A stretch of 20,560 bases of DNA, taken from NCBI GenBank assembly GCA_002730655.1, contig PCAT01000001.1, positions 1-20,560 of the forward strand, written 5' to 3'. Of the stretch, positions 8,160 to 14,448 are shown one piece after another. The stretch comes from Balneola sp. GTDB lineage: Bacteria; Bacteroidota; Rhodothermia; Balneolales; Balneolaceae. Within the stretch, counting starts at the first letter, position 1. Each line of letters begins with the position of its first letter. The translations under genes and the position numbers were made by a program. The notes under the pieces are model-generated. The model saw only the letters and a list, made by a program, of their open reading frames with translations, ran no database searches and had not been told where the DNA came from.

Positions 8160-8582
8160 ATGAATATTAGTCGATTTAAAGAAGGATTAGATGAATTAGT
8201 GTGTAATTATAGTATTAATAGGTATAATAGAGATTGGGATTATTGCTTTGGTTTAAATTTTAAATATGATGTAAGAAATTTTAATAATTGTAGAAGATTG
8301 ATGAAAAAGTTATGGAAGAAAATAAAAAAAGAGTGTTTAATTGATGGTGTATATGTAATGGAATATGGTGACCATGGAAAGATACAAGTACATGGTTGTA
8401 TGATATGTGATTTTAATTTAACTGAAGTGGAGAGATTATTTAAAAAACATTGGGGAAGTGGTGGTGGAGTATTTTGGTTAGAAAAATTTGATAAGGAAAA
8501 AGGCAGGTCTGATTTGTACATAACGGAAGATAATTATAAAAATGACTTGTTTGATTATGATTTAATTAGTAATCTTTATTAA
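8160..8582 (+). CDS. Small rolling-circle replication initiator-like protein (HUH superfamily, variant)
   Basis: The 140-aa protein reads like a compact Rep of single-stranded DNA phages. Motif I-like is CFGLNF (29-34). A basic helical part follows (CRRLMKKLWKKIKK). Motif II is VMEYGDHGKIQVHGCMICDF, starting at residue 66, comparable to 'EYG...GRPHYHACLF' of microvirus VP4 proteins. The spacing of L..LFKKHWGSGGG agrees with the 'LW..G' element, and LYITED (119-124) sits where the catalytic Tyr motif is expected. The first His of H-x-H is Gln here (Q76-V-H78), and the Lys after Tyr is Glu (YITE). It is about half the length of a usual VP4. The likely role is nicking to start rolling-circle replication, but activity is doubtful given these changes. 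Codon use (AGA Arg, about 25% GC, almost no C) is unlike the flanking genes. Confidence 0.55.
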   Translation: MNISRFKEGLDELVCNYSINRYNRDWDYCFGLNFKYDVRNFNNCRRLMKKLWKKIKKECLIDGVYVMEYGDHGKIQVHGCMICDFNLTEVERLFKKHWGSGGGVFWLEKFDKEKGRSDLYITEDNYKNDLFDYDLISNLY

Positions 8583-8612
8583 AGTAAAAGATTTAAATAA
8601 AGGTTATTAATA

Positions 8613-9104
8613 ATGAGTGGTTTTTTAGCAAGTTTGGGTTTTGATGTAAGAGAAGAAAAGATTAGAAAAGAAAGAGAAAAGAAAGAGAGGGTTATAAAGA
8701 GTATTAAAGAAAAATTAATTGAATTTTGTGATAAACAAATTGGAATATTAGATAAAGAAGGTTTAGGTAGTAGCAATAAAGGGAAGTGTTGGAGTAAAGA
8801 AGTTATTATCGAACCAGGAACTATGAATCGGGTAAGAGAGTTTTATGTTAGAGGTGAAAGAAATAGAAAATATTTTTTTGGCGTAGAAGAAACAGGTAAA
8901 ATGACATATGTTAGTGATAATAAGAATGAAGTAAAAGATTATATAGTTAGATTAAGAAATGGAATTAATGAAAGTGATGAGTCAGATTTTAAAAGTGGCG
9001 GTAGTAAAGAGTGCGTTTATATAAAAGGTAAAAACGTATTTAGTGTTGATAGTGGAGAAATTATATTCTCTCACGAAGATAAGAAGTATAAAAAAAAGAA
9101 TTGA
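8613..9104 (+). CDS. Hypothetical charged protein of the islet, 163 aa
   Basis: I do not recognise it. It begins with a short hydrophobic stretch (MSGFLASLGFD), followed by a strongly charged helix from residue 13 to about 46 (REEKIRKEREKKERVIKSIK...), likely a coiled coil. A mixed alpha/beta middle follows (EPGTMNRVREFYVRGERNR, then KYFFGVEETGKMTYVSD), and then a Ser/Gly/Asp-rich linker and a lysine-rich end (DKKYKKKN). Lys and Glu dominate the composition. An AAAGG element ends nine bases before the ATG. It follows the Rep-like gene by 30 bp and shares its base composition, so both belong to the same element. By position it could be a phage accessory or DNA-binding protein (the VP5 or VP3 position in microviruses), but no motif supports that. 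Confidence 0.55.
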   Translation: MSGFLASLGFDVREEKIRKEREKKERVIKSIKEKLIEFCDKQIGILDKEGLGSSNKGKCWSKEVIIEPGTMNRVREFYVRGERNRKYFFGVEETGKMTYVSDNKNEVKDYIVRLRNGINESDESDFKSGGSKECVYIKGKNVFSVDSGEIIFSHEDKKYKKKN

Positions 9105-9192
9105 AAAGATTAAAAGTCATCAAGAAAGAGACAAATAATTTACTTATATATTAGTTTTATAATATTTAAATATTAATTAATGAGGAAAAGAA

Positions 9193-9276
9193 ATGATTGA
9201 TATTATAGATGTTGAAATAATGGATTATGATATTGATTTAGATGAAATGGAAGAAGAGAAAGAAGAGGGAGCTTAA
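9193..9276 (+). CDS. Tiny acidic ORF, 27 aa
   Basis: The ATG at 9193 is preceded by GAGGAAAAGAA, a good ribosome binding site. The 27-residue product is almost entirely Asp, Glu, Ile and Met (ends MEEEKEEGA), with about 13 acidic residues and one Lys. No family is recognised. It ends two bases before the next small ORF, with purine-rich GAGGGAG just before that start, which suggests coupled translation of the two. Confidence 0.35.
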   Translation: MIDIIDVEIMDYDIDLDEMEEEKEEGA

Positions 9277-9278
9277 TT

Positions 9279-9341
9279 ATGGAAAAATATATAGATAGGT
9301 GGAAAGATTGGGTGAGAATAATAAGGAGATATTTTAGATAA
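9279..9341 (+). CDS. Tiny basic amphipathic peptide ORF, 20 aa
   Basis: The translation is MEKYIDRWKDWVRIIRRYFR, then TAA. Trp8, Trp11, Val12, Ile15, Tyr18 and Phe19 would line one face of a helix and Arg/Lys the other, with net charge about +4. Such a peptide could bind membranes or nucleic acid, for example as a phage lysis peptide, a small packaging peptide or a toxin. This is inference from composition only. It directly follows the acidic 27-aa ORF and is followed 31 bases later by a strong terminator, so both fit within one transcript. Confidence 0.35.
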   Translation: MEKYIDRWKDWVRIIRRYFR

Positions 9342-9372
9342 ATAAAGTAGAAAGAATTAATTTATAAGCTAT

Positions 9373-9409
9373 AAGAGATTAAATATTAAGTTATTTAATC
9401 TCTTTTTTT
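9373..9409 (+). terminator. Intrinsic terminator ending the islet transcription unit
   Basis: The perfect inverted repeat AAGAGATTAAAT / ATTTAATCTCTT (9373-9384 with 9393-9404) has an eight-base loop and runs straight into a T7 tract (9403-9409). The stem is AT-rich, but length and tail make it a convincing rho-independent terminator on the plus strand. Together with the promoter at 8087 it delimits a 1.3-kb unit with the Rep-like gene, the 163-aa gene and the two tiny ORFs. Confidence 0.8.
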
Positions 9410-9419
9410 ATGTATAAAT

Positions 9420-9690
9420 ATGATTTTTTTACGATTTAAAGTGTTCTATAAAAGGGTAATAGTAATAAATAAAAGATAGTTTTTTATGAATTTATTTTTA
9501 ATGAAAGTATTTTAGAAGATAAAAAAGAATATTTTAAAACAACTTACTGATATAACATAAAAGTATTTGAATAAATTATATAGTTATATACTATTTTTAT
9601 TTAAAGTATTCAATGTTATGGATATGTATATAAAAATAATGTGACTAAGGTCGATTTAGATAGGGGTAGATCTAAAAGATAAATAGAAAG
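9420..9690 (+). other. Decayed AT-rich islet sequence without intact genes
   Basis: No ORF longer than about 30 codons exists here. One open piece around 9470-9549 reads KIVFYEFIFNESILEDKKEY and has coding character, then hits TGA. Local GC falls to about 13% (9541-9600). I read it as decayed coding DNA of the same element; no motif is recognised. Confidence 0.35.
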
Positions 9691-10122
9691 ATTATAAAGA
9701 ATATTCGAATACCTTACTTTCAGGAGGTATAGTAATTTAGTATAAAAAAGAGTTTTAGTGGGCTGTATAGTGGGGAAAATAAAACTACTTTTAGTGATTA
9801 AGAGTTTTAATAATTCTTAGCTGATATATTAGAAATAACTTTCAACTATGTTAATGCTGGTGATTTAATATTAAGTTCTATTTCAAATATACATTGATTA
9901 CTGACAAAGTTGAGTTTGATAAGGAAGAATTGTGGGCGTATAAGACCGAAAACATAAAATTATTTAGAAGTAATAAAAATAAACTTTGTGAGGATTTTTA
10001 AAAGGAAATTTAAGGTTAAACAAGGAAGTGATATATTAAAAATTAATATTAATAGGAATAAATTAATCGATAATAATCATCCTATTCTAACATATTCATT
10101 AAAAGCGTTATTTATAGTTTAA
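9691..10122 (+). pseudogene. Decayed phage gene; candidate remnant of Microviridae major capsid protein
   Basis: The frame starting at 9691 carries stops but reads IPYFQEV**FSIKKSF, then GENKTTFSD*EF**FLAD (9775-9825), ILEITFN and VNAGDLILSS. Microvirus VP1 proteins have near their N-terminus 'F..VP...I.RS.F......KTTF..G.L.P.F.DEVLPGDTF'. KTTF, the position of the acidic/aromatic pair, FLAD and the following ITF fit with correct spacing if the stops replace Gly and Ile-Pro and two codons are lost. The reading then moves to the frame 9864-10001 (…ITDKVEFDKEELWAYKTENI…EDF) and again to the frame ending at 10122 (…FKVKQGSDILKININRNK…). This suggests at least two frameshifts. The match rests on short motifs in AT-rich DNA and could be coincidence. 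Confidence 0.35.
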
Positions 10123-10152
10123 TTTAAATCTCGATCTCTCGTTGATTAATGT

Positions 10153-12414
10153 ATGCTTATGTATAGCAAATTAGTAGCAAAACTTCTTTCACACAGTAAA
10201 ATAGCTGTTTTTTCACATATCCGACCAGATGGAGATTGTATAGGGTCTCAAGTCGGTATCAGCCTATGGTTACGACTAAATGGTGTGCATGTGCGTGCCT
10301 TTAATCAGGATCTTCTCACAGAAAATCTACGATGGTTAGTGGATTTATTTCCAGTGGAAACCCCCAAATTCAGTGATCTAGACAATTTTGATGCATTCTT
10401 ATTTGTTGACGGGAATCGACTTTCTCGATTTGGAGAATTGGCAGAAAGCCTATCCCACTTGCCGATACCCCTGTACATGATAGATCATCATCCCGATCCT
10501 AGTGATGTTTTTGACGAGATGATTTCTGTGGTAAGCGCATCTTCCACCTGTGAATTGGTTTATGGGCTGTATGAGGCCCATGACCTTGATCAATTGACTC
10601 CAGCTGTATGTAAAGCATTGTTTACAGGTCTAGTTACCGATACCGGATCCTTTCAGTTTGAGAGTGTTACCCCGGCCACTTTGGCTGCTGCTTCAGACTT
10701 ATTAACCCGTGGTGAATTTCGACCAAACGAAATTATTGATCATCTCTATGCCAATAAAAGTCAGGGACAAATTGCGTTATTAGGGAAAGCATTAGAGACT
10801 ATTGAGACCCATTTAGATGGTCAGATCGCCAGCATCACGGTCACTCAAAAAATGTTTGAGGAAACCGAAACTGCACCTAGTGATACAGAAGGTTTTGTAA
10901 AATATCCTTTAAGTTTGGATGGTGTCATGGGATGTGTGTTATTCAGGGAAGATCTAGATAGGATTAAAGTGAGTCTGCGATCTCGAAGTTCTTTGGATGT
11001 TCATAGTTGGGCTAAAAAAATAAATGGAGGAGGGCATGCGAAAGCTGCTGCAGGTTGGATCAAAGCACCTATGAAGCAGGCTAAAGAGGCGGTATTAGCG
11101 TTGGGAGAGGAAAGTATAAAACAGGCGAAAAAAAGCCTAAGTTCTTTATTACTTTTAACGATATTCCTAGCTTGGACCATGTTTGCAGGAGCGTGTATTG
11201 GGGTGGGGCAAACTGATGAGCAAGATAGGATTAGCGATTCGAAAGAAAGTATGGTTCAGAGTCAATCTGAGCTACCGGAAGGAGAGACCTTTCGGATGGG
11301 TGTTGAAGTGGAAATGAAAGATCATTCAGATATGAGAGTGTTATCTCTTGAACAACCTTATACCGAAGATACCGAGGGGCGAGGGATAGCCATTGATCGT
11401 TCTAGGGCCAATGCTATTACGACAGCGGTAGAAAAGACCAGTCCAGCTATTGTGAGTATCACTGTAACGGAACTGCAGACGGGTTTTACGCCAACAAGAG
11501 ATCCGTTTTTCTCTTTCTTTTTTGAGCAGCCTGTACAGCGAGAAGTACAAAGTATGGGATCGGGTTTTATAATTAGCGCGGACGGCTTAATTGTTACCAA
11601 TGAACATGTTGCGAATCCGAACGCAAAAACTATTATGGTTACCCTGTCCAATGGTTCTAGCTATGGGGCCGAGATTTTAGGTTCCGACGAGTTGGCAGAT
11701 TTGGCCTTACTAAAAATTAGTTCGGATACAACAGAATTCCCTTACGTAGAATTTGCTCCTACTGATGACTTAATGGCTGGTGAATGGGCTATTGCAATGG
11801 GTAACCCTTTTGGACTTTTTTCAGATGGCCAACCTACGGTAACTGTTGGGGTAGTTAGTGCGACTAAGAGGGATTTTAGACCTGACCCTCAGGAGCCGAG
11901 GGTGTATATTGATATGATCCAAACCGATGCTGCCATCAATCGTGGAAACTCCGGCGGGCCATTGGTGAATTCAAATGGAGAGGTAATAGGGGTGAATACT
12001 TTCATATTTACGGGGGGTACAAGTAATGGATTTGTGGGTTTGGGTTTCGCTATTCCCAGCGAGCGAGTGCAAAAAATTATAGAACAATTAAATGATTCTG
12101 GTGAAGTACAACTAGCTTTTGATACGGGTATGGAATTCTCCCCAATGACCCGAGGTCTAGTACGACAATATGGTCTTCCACCAGTACCAGGACTATTTGT
12201 TTTAAGCGTAAATAGGAATGGACCTGCCTATGAGTCAGGTGTATTACCAGGTGATATAATCATGCGAATTGGTAAAGAACGTGTTGCGAGTCAAATGCAT
12301 GCTTTTGCCTTGATGCGTGAATATGACGAGGGGGACTTGATGACCGTTCGTTTGTTTCGGGAAGGTAAAGAGTATGAAACAGAAATGTTATTACGCAGGA
12401 AGATAATTGAGTAA
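10153..12414 (+). CDS. Fusion of NrnA-type DHH/DHHA1 phosphoesterase with membrane-anchored HtrA/DegS-type serine protease
   Basis: This is one 753-aa ORF with two complete modules. Residues 1-320 form an NrnA-type phosphoesterase: HIRPDGDCIGSQ (22-33), FVDGN near 85, DHH at 111-113, TDTGSF (162-167) and the DHHA1 signature NGGGHAKAAAG (291-301). NrnA enzymes degrade short oligoribonucleotides and pAp in the cytosol. A basic segment (IKQAKK) and a hydrophobic span (about 331-349) follow, then acidic residues, giving N-in/C-out topology. Residues about 415-640 are a trypsin-like protease with His485 (TNEHV), Asp516 (DLALL) and Ser600 (GNSGGP). Residues about 665-745 form one PDZ domain, as in DegS. 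No second start fits the protease well. The ATG at 11071 (MKQAKEAV) is in frame and could give protease alone. An A7 run lies at the junction (11128-11134). It diverges from the thiamine gene set across the islet. Confidence 0.9.
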   Translation: MLMYSKLVAKLLSHSKIAVFSHIRPDGDCIGSQVGISLWLRLNGVHVRAFNQDLLTENLRWLVDLFPVETPKFSDLDNFDAFLFVDGNRLSRFGELAESLSHLPIPLYMIDHHPDPSDVFDEMISVVSASSTCELVYGLYEAHDLDQLTPAVCKALFTGLVTDTGSFQFESVTPATLAAASDLLTRGEFRPNEIIDHLYANKSQGQIALLGKALETIETHLDGQIASITVTQKMFEETETAPSDTEGFVKYPLSLDGVMGCVLFREDLDRIKVSLRSRSSLDVHSWAKKINGGGHAKAAAGWIKAPMKQAKEAVLALGEESIKQAKKSLSSLLLLTIFLAWTMFAGACIGVGQTDEQDRISDSKESMVQSQSELPEGETFRMGVEVEMKDHSDMRVLSLEQPYTEDTEGRGIAIDRSRANAITTAVEKTSPAIVSITVTELQTGFTPTRDPFFSFFFEQPVQREVQSMGSGFIISADGLIVTNEHVANPNAKTIMVTLSNGSSYGAEILGSDELADLALLKISSDTTEFPYVEFAPTDDLMAGEWAIAMGNPFGLFSDGQPTVTVGVVSATKRDFRPDPQEPRVYIDMIQTDAAINRGNSGGPLVNSNGEVIGVNTFIFTGGTSNGFVGLGFAIPSERVQKIIEQLNDSGEVQLAFDTGMEFSPMTRGLVRQYGLPPVPGLFVLSVNRNGPAYESGVLPGDIIMRIGKERVASQMHAFALMREYDEGDLMTVRLFREGKEYETEMLLRRKIIE
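11128..11140 (+). promoter_or_regulatory. A7 homopolymer with shifted-frame stop at the fusion junction
   Basis: The reading frame is GCG-AAA-AAA-AGC-CTA-AG. With one A fewer, or a +1 ribosomal slip, it becomes GCG-AAA-AAA-GCC-TAA, a stop at 11138-11140. This yields a free phosphoesterase of 328 residues ending ...KQAKKA, almost exactly where a stand-alone NrnA would end. In the A6 reading the protease frame has a TAA near 11080 and no ATG, GTG or TTG before the ATG inside the hydrophobic span, so it would lack a good start. Confidence 0.35.
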
Positions 12415-12441
12415 GTCAAAATATGTAATATTGTTTTAAGC

Positions 12442-12789
12442 TTATTTTTGAATAGCTAATTTTAGTTTCGACTCACTATAAAGCCAGTTTTTATACCCTT
12501 CATTACCTTCATCTTCTGTAATAGTTAGTGATATAACACAAGGACAATCATAAGAGTTGTATTTCTCAACAAATTTGGTGAGTTGTTTCATATTTGAATA
12601 ATGAGTTTTTACGAGGAGTATACACTCTTTCCCTTCCGTTATCTTCCCCTTCCACCAGTACATAGATTCCATTCCGTCTACTAGATTAATACATGCAGCT
12701 AAGCGATTTTGAAGTATTTTATGACTTAGGTTTTTAGCCGTGGTTTTGTCAGGTGTGGTGATGTATACTATACGTAAATTGTAATACAT
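12442..12789 (-). CDS. cutA: CutA1 divalent-ion tolerance protein
   Basis: The 115-aa protein matches CutA1 in length and layout: VYITTPDKTTAKNLSHKIL, then LAACINLVDGMESMYWWKGKI with the family's AACINxxxxxxSxYWWxGxI signature, KECILLVKTHYSN, and a C-terminal YDCPCVISLTITEDEGNEGYKNWL. CutA1 forms very stable trimers; the original link to copper tolerance in E. coli is not well explained at the molecular level. It converges on the phosphoesterase–protease gene with only 27 bp between, and no clear terminator hairpin is visible there. Confidence 0.95.
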   Translation of the reverse strand: MYYNLRIVYITTPDKTTAKNLSHKILQNRLAACINLVDGMESMYWWKGKITEGKECILLVKTHYSNMKQLTKFVEKYNSYDCPCVISLTITEDEGNEGYKNWLYSESKLKLAIQK

Positions 12790-12808
12790 AGGGTCATTTT
12801 GTTTTGAA

Positions 12809-12837
12809 TAGTTAGTTTATTCATGAGGGTATTTCAA
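12809..12837 (-). promoter_or_regulatory. Possible promoter of cutA
   Basis: On the minus strand TTGAAA (12837-12832), a 17-base spacer and TAACTA (12814-12809) lie about 20 bases before the cutA ATG. The -10 match is moderate and the leader would be short. This is motif evidence only. Confidence 0.3.
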
Positions 12838-13181
12838 TTGTGTAGCTAGTGAAATCTTTAAATGAGATTTATGATGAATACCATTATCTCCCAGCTTATT
12901 CTAACTGAAAATAAGATTATTTGTGTGATATCCCATGCAATCAAATACAGAGCTTATATTAAAAAAAATAGGTTAGGGGTATCTATGAATAGAAGTTGAT
13001 AAACTGATCACTTTTTACAATTGATTAATTTTTAATGGCCTTTCCCATAACTTCCAATGAATTGGAATCGACCTATCGGTAATACAAACCGTGCCCTATT
13101 CGCTATTGGACTATATGTGTATAAAAGTGTAATTTATTTTTTTCAGATTTTTGAAGGTCATTATAAACTATTTTATGATTT
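12838..13181. other. Intergenic region upstream of tRNA-Leu
   Basis: I see no ORF worth reporting. It holds a perfect palindrome, TTCCAAT-GA-ATTGGAA (13052-13067), and a weaker hairpin CTTATT/AATAAG near 12896-12916. The part around 13030-13110 is richer in GC than its surroundings. A TATAAA at about 13121 could belong to the tRNA promoter, but no -35 element is convincing. Confidence 0.4.
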
Positions 13182-13265
13182 GCGAGAGTGGCGGAATTGG
13201 TAGACGCGCTAGATTTAGGATCTAGTATCTTAACCGATGTGGGGGTTCGAGTCCCCCCTCTCGTA
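13182..13265 (+). tRNA. tRNA-Leu (anticodon UAG)
   Basis: The acceptor stem GCGAGAG pairs with CTCTCGT, with one G·U pair at the end, and discriminator A73 follows, as expected for leucine. The D arm is GGCGGAATTGGTAGACGC. The anticodon stem CTAGA/TCTAG encloses the loop TTTAGGA with anticodon TAG, reading CUA. The class II variable arm (TATCTTAACCGATGT) precedes the T arm GGGGGTTCGAGTCCCCC. CCA is not encoded. Downstream sequence shows no integrase gene, although tRNA genes are common integration sites. Confidence 0.97.
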
Positions 13266-13473
13266 CATTTTGTCTTCCTTTGATTCTGTAAGTCTTCTCT
13301 AAAGAGTGAGCCAAGATCCGGTAGACCATTTCGTTTTATCAAAAACATCTACACTCCTGGTGGAGAACATTATCCAAGATTGGAAAAATTCAAGTACTTT
13401 TTTTAATAATTCAATTAGGATTGATACAATAATAAAGAGATTAATACTTTACTATCTTTATTGGCAAACTGGA

Positions 13474-14382
13474 TTACATATAACTATAACTCTCTTTTGT
13501 ACTATCGCCCAAGTCAATTTTATCATACAATAGTTGCACACCTAAAATAGATACTCCAAATAGTACTGCGCCGATCATTAAGACTACGTTTTCTAAACCG
13601 TTATAGTTAAAAGATACACGAAGTAGTACAGTGGTAATTACAAATCCAGTGTTTCGAATAATAAGACTATAACGGTCTGTGAACTTTAAAGATGCTACTA
13701 AAATGAGTACATCAACAATGATCAAAATATCAAAGAATTCATGGTAAAATACCGTATTGAAGTCCATTAGCTTTTGCTGTCCAGAAATAAGTATATGGTA
13801 AATATCTATAGACCATTTAAAAAAGCTAACACTAGCTAAGCCGATAAATATCGGTACTAACAATAAACAAAGTAACTTCTTATAGCCTCTAAACTTGCTG
13901 AGTGATACCGATGTCTTATGTACTTTACGTTTAATGAGAAAGTATCGATATACAAAGATAAGGGTGAAGAGCACTATAATTCCTAGGATGTCATATAAAA
14001 GTGCTAGGTTTTCAGTTTGGAAAAGGACTTCACTTTGTACGTTGATTTTTGAAATATCTTTGAATACGCGACGGATGAGTATCAAAGAAATAATTTCAAA
14101 TTGTTTCCCAATTGAAATGGCAAAAGATCTAGGTAAATAATAAATAAGAAGATATACTTCATAGATTAGTATAAACGAAAATGGAGTATAAACCGCAGAA
14201 ATAGGGTTTGCTAAATAATCTTTAAAGCCTGCAAGTCCTACTATATCATTTGTATTTACTAGTAAGATAAGACCCAGATGAACAATAAAACCAGCAGAAG
14301 CAATGATAATGACCCAGGATTCGAGACGTTTTTTTAGTTGGTCATTAAAAAATAAGTTAAAAAGGAAATCTACTTTCGTCAT
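13474..14382 (-). CDS. Polytopic membrane protein, unknown function
   Basis: The 302-aa protein has seven or eight hydrophobic segments, roughly at residues 23-43, 62-84, 96-108, 127-150, 168-189, 216-236, 246-262 and 265-287, so it sits in the inner membrane. A repeated theme of hydrophobics broken by single Arg/Lys occurs in FEIISLILIRRVFKDIS and FTDRYSLIIRNTGFVITTVLL. This recalls S4-type charged helices, but I cannot assign a channel family. The tail is short and polar (DSTKESYSYM). It follows cutC by 66 bp on the same strand and may belong to that transcript. Confidence 0.75.
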   Translation of the reverse strand: MTKVDFLFNLFFNDQLKKRLESWVIIIASAGFIVHLGLILLVNTNDIVGLAGFKDYLANPISAVYTPFSFILIYEVYLLIYYLPRSFAISIGKQFEIISLILIRRVFKDISKINVQSEVLFQTENLALLYDILGIIVLFTLIFVYRYFLIKRKVHKTSVSLSKFRGYKKLLCLLLVPIFIGLASVSFFKWSIDIYHILISGQQKLMDFNTVFYHEFFDILIIVDVLILVASLKFTDRYSLIIRNTGFVITTVLLRVSFNYNGLENVVLMIGAVLFGVSILGVQLLYDKIDLGDSTKESYSYM

Positions 14383-14448
14383 TTAAGGTAGTATAATTGT
14401 GTCTTCTTAAATATCATTAAAATTTTCCCAAAATCAATATATAAGATT

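Noticed and set aside
8240..8776. Long minus-strand ORFs opposite the Rep-like and 163-aa genes
   Set aside because: Their composition (Ser/Leu/Phe/Pro/Asn-rich) is what the complement of G-rich, C-poor coding DNA produces. There are no motifs or start signals.
9640..9780. Frame reading VDLKDK*KDYKEYSNTLLSGG with several TAG codons, suggesting amber-to-Gln recoding
   Set aside because: The intact genes of the same islet end normally and contain no in-frame TAG. The frame also meets TAA soon after. Decay or chance explains it better than a changed code.
10108..10135. 28-bp dif-like sequence with a good XerD-type arm (TTAATTTAAAT) at the islet's right edge
   Set aside because: The XerC arm matches poorly and no partner copy of useful quality is seen at the left edge. 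In such AT-rich DNA the match is likely chance, although microvirus prophages do use dif.
13103..13348. Minus-strand 81-aa ORF containing CTRGGTRTPTSVKILD
   Set aside because: It is the antisense translation of the tRNA-Leu gene, a familiar false protein.
13182..13474. tRNA gene as the attachment site of an integrated element
   Set aside because: No integrase, no repeated tRNA 3' end and no composition shift are visible downstream.
13306..13533. Plus-strand 75-aa ORF starting GTG after the tRNA
   Set aside because: Its second half overlaps the C-terminus of the membrane protein on the other strand. It has no ribosome binding site and no motif.
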